A stretch of 7,932 bases of DNA from Prevotellaceae bacterium. GTDB taxonomy: Bacteria > Bacteroidota > Bacteroidia > Bacteroidales > UBA932. The stretch is taken from assembly GCA_031289995.1 (NCBI GenBank), contig JAITOI010000037.1, positions 1 to 7,932 on the forward strand. The letters are read 5' to 3'. Under the pieces are notes generated by a model, which was given only the letters and a program-made list of their open reading frames with translations, was not told the origin of the DNA and ran no database searches. Positions 5,425 to 7,932 of this stretch are shown piece after piece (positions within the stretch are counted from its first letter, which is position 1; every line of letters starts with the position of its first letter). A program made the position numbers and the translations under genes.

Positions 5425-6834
5425 ATGCCTACCATCACTTCCGATAATACCATGCTCTACACCCGTGGCTGCTGCTGCAAAAAGTTGGCTTCGGGTGAGC
5501 TCGCGGCGCGACAAGTAGAGTCGTGCCAAAAGCTGGCCACCCACGACTGGCTGGCCGGAATGCACAACGCCTCGCTGCCCGCCGACTTGGTAGAGGTGCG
5601 CTTCAAAAACACCCGCAAAGGCTACTACAAAAACGTCAACGAAATCATCCTGCAAAAGGGCGACATTGTGGCCGTGGAAGCCGCGCCGGGGCACGACATC
5701 GGCATCGTGTCGCTCACCGGCGACGTGGTGCCCCTGCAGATGATGCGCAACGGCAGCTCGCCCGCACGCTACGAGTTCAAAAAAGTTTACCGCAAGGTGA
5801 AGAGCGGCGACATCGAAAAGTGGAACGAAGCCATCGCGCTCGAGCACCCCTTCATGATTCGCTCGCGCCACATTGCGTCTGACTTGCAGCTCAAGATGAA
5901 GATTGGCGACGTGGAGGTGCAGGGCGATAAAACCAAGGCCATTTTCTACTACATTGCCGACGAGCGCGTGGACTTTCGCGAGCTGATAAAGGTGATGGCC
6001 GATGAGTTTCGTTTGCGCATTGAGATGCGGCAAATCGGCGCACGCCAGGAGGCGGGGCGCATTGGCGGCATCGGCACCTGCGGACGCGAGCTGTGCTGCG
6101 CCAAGTGGCAGTGCAGCTTTGCATCGGTGTCGACGATGTCGGCGCGACATCAGGACATCGCCATCAACCAGCAGAAGCTGGCAGGGCAATGCGGCAAGCT
6201 CAAGTGCTGCCTCAACTACGAGGTGGCGTGCTACATCGACGCGCAAAAAGATTTTCCGAAAAACTTCGACACGCTCGAGCTCGCCGACGGCACCGCCTAC
6301 TACCACAAAATGGATATTTTTAAGCGCATCATGTGGTACAACTTCGACAAAGGTTCGATGGAAAACCTCGTGGCAGTGCCGGTTGACCGCGTGAAAGAAA
6401 TTTTGGAAATCAACAAAAATGGTGGTCGTGCCGACGCGCTGTTGAGCGGCAAATACCTGCCCAAAGAAGTGGTGGAGGAGTCGCCGGAATTTACCAGCGA
6501 TGCGGGCACCGACAGCATCACCCGCTTTGACCGCCCGCGCTACAACAACAGGCATGGCGTTCGCAGCAACGACGGCTATCGTCGCAGCAGCAGCAATGGC
6601 GGCAGCAACCGACAGGGCACACCAGCTCATCCGCACAGCGGCGGCAACCCGCAGGCTGCGCCGCGCAGCAACCGTCCGTACGACAACAATCGTCCGCAGG
6701 ATAGCAACCGTCCGCACGACAACAACCGTCCGCACGACAGCAACCGTTCGCACGACAACAGCCGCCCTCCACGCGACAACAACAGCAGCAATCGTCCACT
6801 CCGCAAAGGCGGCGAAAATCCTAAACAGCCATGA
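5425..6834 (+). CDS. ricT: PSP1/YaaT-family protein RicT with low-complexity tail
   Basis: This 469-residue cytoplasmic protein belongs to the PSP1 C-terminal family (RicT/YaaT). In Bacillus subtilis RicT works with RicA and RicF in an Fe-S complex that affects RNase Y mRNA processing; a role here is inferred from that. The conserved core is about 55-330. Key signatures are the HPFMIRSR segment (141-148), the Cys cluster CGRELCC (C219, C224, C225) with C230, and CGKLKCCLNYE (C256, C261, C262), which are candidate Fe-S ligands. The N terminus has TRGCCC (13-18) and C34, which add potential metal ligands. From about 365 the chain becomes an Asn/Arg/Pro/Ser-rich tail of about 100 residues with hexapeptide repeats, so the protein is longer than B. 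subtilis YaaT. The ATG at 5425 is chosen because it follows the promoter and leader and precedes the conserved TRGC motif. The stop overlaps the gldH start by 4 nt (ATGA), so the two are probably translationally coupled. No ricA or ricF gene is in view. Confidence 0.9.
   Translation: MPTITSDNTMLYTRGCCCKKLASGELAARQVESCQKLATHDWLAGMHNASLPADLVEVRFKNTRKGYYKNVNEIILQKGDIVAVEAAPGHDIGIVSLTGDVVPLQMMRNGSSPARYEFKKVYRKVKSGDIEKWNEAIALEHPFMIRSRHIASDLQLKMKIGDVEVQGDKTKAIFYYIADERVDFRELIKVMADEFRLRIEMRQIGARQEAGRIGGIGTCGRELCCAKWQCSFASVSTMSARHQDIAINQQKLAGQCGKLKCCLNYEVACYIDAQKDFPKNFDTLELADGTAYYHKMDIFKRIMWYNFDKGSMENLVAVPVDRVKEILEINKNGGRADALLSGKYLPKEVVEESPEFTSDAGTDSITRFDRPRYNNRHGVRSNDGYRRSSSNGGSNRQGTPAHPHSGGNPQAAPRSNRPYDNNRPQDSNRPHDNNRPHDSNRSHDNSRPPRDNNSSNRPLRKGGENPKQP
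6670..6759 (+). repeat. 18-bp tandem repeats encoding NRPxD[N/S] in RicT tail
   Basis: Five consecutive 18-bp units encode NRPYDN, NRPQDS, NRPHDN, NRPHDS and NRSHDN (residues 416-445). A looser SRPPRDN unit follows. The units are nearly identical at DNA level and keep the reading frame. This indicates unequal exchange or slippage that can change the length in 6-residue steps. The tail is probably disordered; its net charge is near neutral, with alternating Arg and Asp. Confidence 0.9.
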
Positions 6835-7301
6835 CCAAAAACGTAGTACCCGTGCTGCTTGGCATGGCGCTGTGCCTTGCCTCCGCGTGCGACAACACCC
6901 GCGTTTACGAGCGCTACAAAGACTTCTCCACCGAAGGCTGGCACAAGGATAGCCTCGCCGTGTTTGAGGTTAGCGTGGACGATACGCTTGGCCTCAACAA
7001 CGTTTACATCAACCTGCGCAACACCAGCAGCTACCCGTTTTGCAACATCTACCTGTTTGTTACAGCCCGCTCACCGCAAGGCGCGGCGATGAGCGACACG
7101 GTGGAGTACATGCTCTCCGACGACTACGGACGCTGGCTGGGCAAGGGCTTTTCGAAGTACATCGACAACCGGCTCATCTTCCGAAAGCAGGTGCAGTTTC
7201 CGCGCCGCGGCATCTACCAATTCGAGATACAGCAAGGGATGCGCATGGACGTGCTGCCGCAGGTATCCAACGTTGGCCTGCGCATTGAGAAGGAGAGCTG
7301 A
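6831..7301 (+). CDS. gldH: Gliding motility lipoprotein GldH
   Basis: This 156-residue predicted lipoprotein begins with a short basic N terminus, a hydrophobic stretch (5-19) and the lipidation cysteine C20 in LASAC, so the mature protein starts at Cys-Asp-Asn. The conserved GldH features are RVYERYKDF (24-32), GWHKDS (36-41), VYINLRNTSSYPFCN (58-72) and the C-terminal VGLRIEK (148-154). Length matches the family. In Flavobacterium johnsoniae GldH is needed for gliding and is an envelope lipoprotein. Many non-gliding Bacteroidales also keep it, so gliding should not be assumed from this gene alone. It starts at the ATG inside the ricT stop and is followed after 19 nt by trmB without an evident promoter, consistent with one operon. 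The residue at -3 of the lipobox is Ala rather than Leu, which Bacteroidota lipoproteins often tolerate. Confidence 0.88.
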   Translation: MTKNVVPVLLGMALCLASACDNTRVYERYKDFSTEGWHKDSLAVFEVSVDDTLGLNNVYINLRNTSSYPFCNIYLFVTARSPQGAAMSDTVEYMLSDDYGRWLGKGFSKYIDNRLIFRKQVQFPRRGIYQFEIQQGMRMDVLPQVSNVGLRIEKES

Positions 7302-7320
7302 CGCTAAAAAAATCATTGAC

Positions 7321-7932
7321 ATGGGAAAAAATAAGATTGCGCGATTTCGCGAAAACGAAAGCTTTGCGCTGCTGCATCAGCCTGCATTTGCCGACTTGTT
7401 TCGCGGCAGCTTTGCGCTGAAAGGATGCTGGCACTCCAGCTTTTTTGGCAACCACCATCCCATCGTACTCGAGCTGGGCTGCGGGCGCGGTGAGTACACG
7501 GTGGAGCTGGCAAAAATGTTTCCGCAAAAAAACTTTATCGGCATCGACATCAAAGGCGCACGGCTGTGGCGCGGTGCGAAGACTGCCACCGAAGCTGCCA
7601 TGCGCAACGTGGCGTTTGTGCGCACCAAGGTGGATGTGTTCACGTCGCTGTTTGCCCCGCAGGAGGTGAGCGAAATTTGGCTCACCTTTCCTGACCCGCA
7701 GCCCAGCCGTCCGCGCAAGCGGCTCTGCTCGCCACTCTTCCTGAACCGCTACGCGCGGGCGCTCGTGCCCAACGGTCTGGTGCACCTCAAAACCGATAGC
7801 CAAATGCTGCACGAGTACGCCAAGGCTGTGCTGGCGGCACACGGCGTTGCGCCCATTGCGGCCACCGCAGACCTTTACGCAAACGGCGGCGACGGCGTAC
7901 TCGGCATTCAAACCGCGTACGAAAAAATTTTC
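7321..7932 (+). CDS. trmB: tRNA (guanine-N7-)-methyltransferase TrmB, 3' end beyond window
   Basis: 204 codons are open to the window end without a stop. The enzyme transfers a methyl group from S-adenosylmethionine to N7 of G46 in the variable loop of tRNAs. The SAM-binding motif I is ELGCGRGEYT (51-60), followed by FIGIDIKGARLWRGA (72-86). The TrmB signature TFPDPQPSRPRKRL (122-135) takes the place of the proteobacterial FPDPWxKxRHxKRR, and HLKTDS (155-160) follows. The C-terminal substrate motif T198-AYEKIF is present, so only a few to perhaps 20 residues are missing. The ATG at 7321 precedes the usual GKNKIARF-like N terminus and has an A-rich upstream stretch (7306-7312). It is 19 nt after gldH and is probably the third gene of the ricT-gldH-trmB unit. 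Confidence 0.93.
   Translation, partial: MGKNKIARFRENESFALLHQPAFADLFRGSFALKGCWHSSFFGNHHPIVLELGCGRGEYTVELAKMFPQKNFIGIDIKGARLWRGAKTATEAAMRNVAFVRTKVDVFTSLFAPQEVSEIWLTFPDPQPSRPRKRLCSPLFLNRYARALVPNGLVHLKTDSQMLHEYAKAVLAAHGVAPIAATADLYANGGDGVLGIQTAYEKIF

Noticed and set aside
5404..6753. 449-codon minus-strand open frame over ricT
   Set aside because: It is antisense to the conserved PSP1 core. Its N terminus is only the reverse reading of the 18-bp repeats (VRTV-type repeats).
6518..6799. Cys-rich repetitive frame on the minus strand (CCRADG repeats)
   Set aside because: It looks like a metal-binding repeat protein but is the antisense reading of the RicT tail repeats, with no start signal or homologue recognised.
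1..7932. CRISPR array, insertion sequence, toxin-antitoxin or phage-defence module
   Set aside because: No spaced direct repeats, transposase, integrase, terminal repeats with target duplication or defence-type genes are present; the genes are ordinary chromosomal ones.

Overview
The window looks like chromosomal DNA of a Bacteroidota member, probably Bacteroidales, with a fairly GC-rich coding bias. Three things point there. The -7 promoter motif TAnnTTTG recurs in front of genes. Starts are A-rich and lack Shine-Dalgarno sites. The gene content includes the Bacteroidota lipoprotein gldH directly downstream of a PSP1-family gene (ricT). All genes are on the + strand, and the long minus-strand open frames are antisense shadows.

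Layout: 1-80 holds an imperfect inverted repeat resembling a dispersed REP-like element. Positions 152-2359 encode a complete P1B-type copper-exporting ATPase (CopA). A 69-nt gap with a weak hairpin and a promoter leads to alaS (2429-5041), a complete alanyl-tRNA synthetase with editing and C-Ala domains. A 382-nt intergenic region (5042-5424) follows. It holds a strong -33/-7 promoter, a candidate small RNA of about 85 nt ending in a perfect 9-bp terminator, a second promoter whose -33 box is made from the end of the terminator T tract, and a G-poor leader of about 130 nt. Then comes a likely operon: ricT (5425-6834), gldH (6831-7301, 4-nt overlap) and trmB (7321 to beyond the window end).

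Functionally this is mostly housekeeping. CopA exports Cu(I). AlaS charges and proofreads Ala-tRNA. RicT is the PSP1/YaaT-family Fe-S protein linked in Firmicutes to RNase Y-dependent RNA maturation. GldH is an envelope lipoprotein named for gliding motility. TrmB makes m7G46 in tRNA. The alaS, ricT and trmB neighbourhood has an RNA-metabolism flavour, but no dedicated new system is evident. The most promising undescribed element is the candidate sRNA or attenuator at 5177-5261. The Asn/Arg/Pro/Asp hexapeptide-repeat tail of RicT is second.
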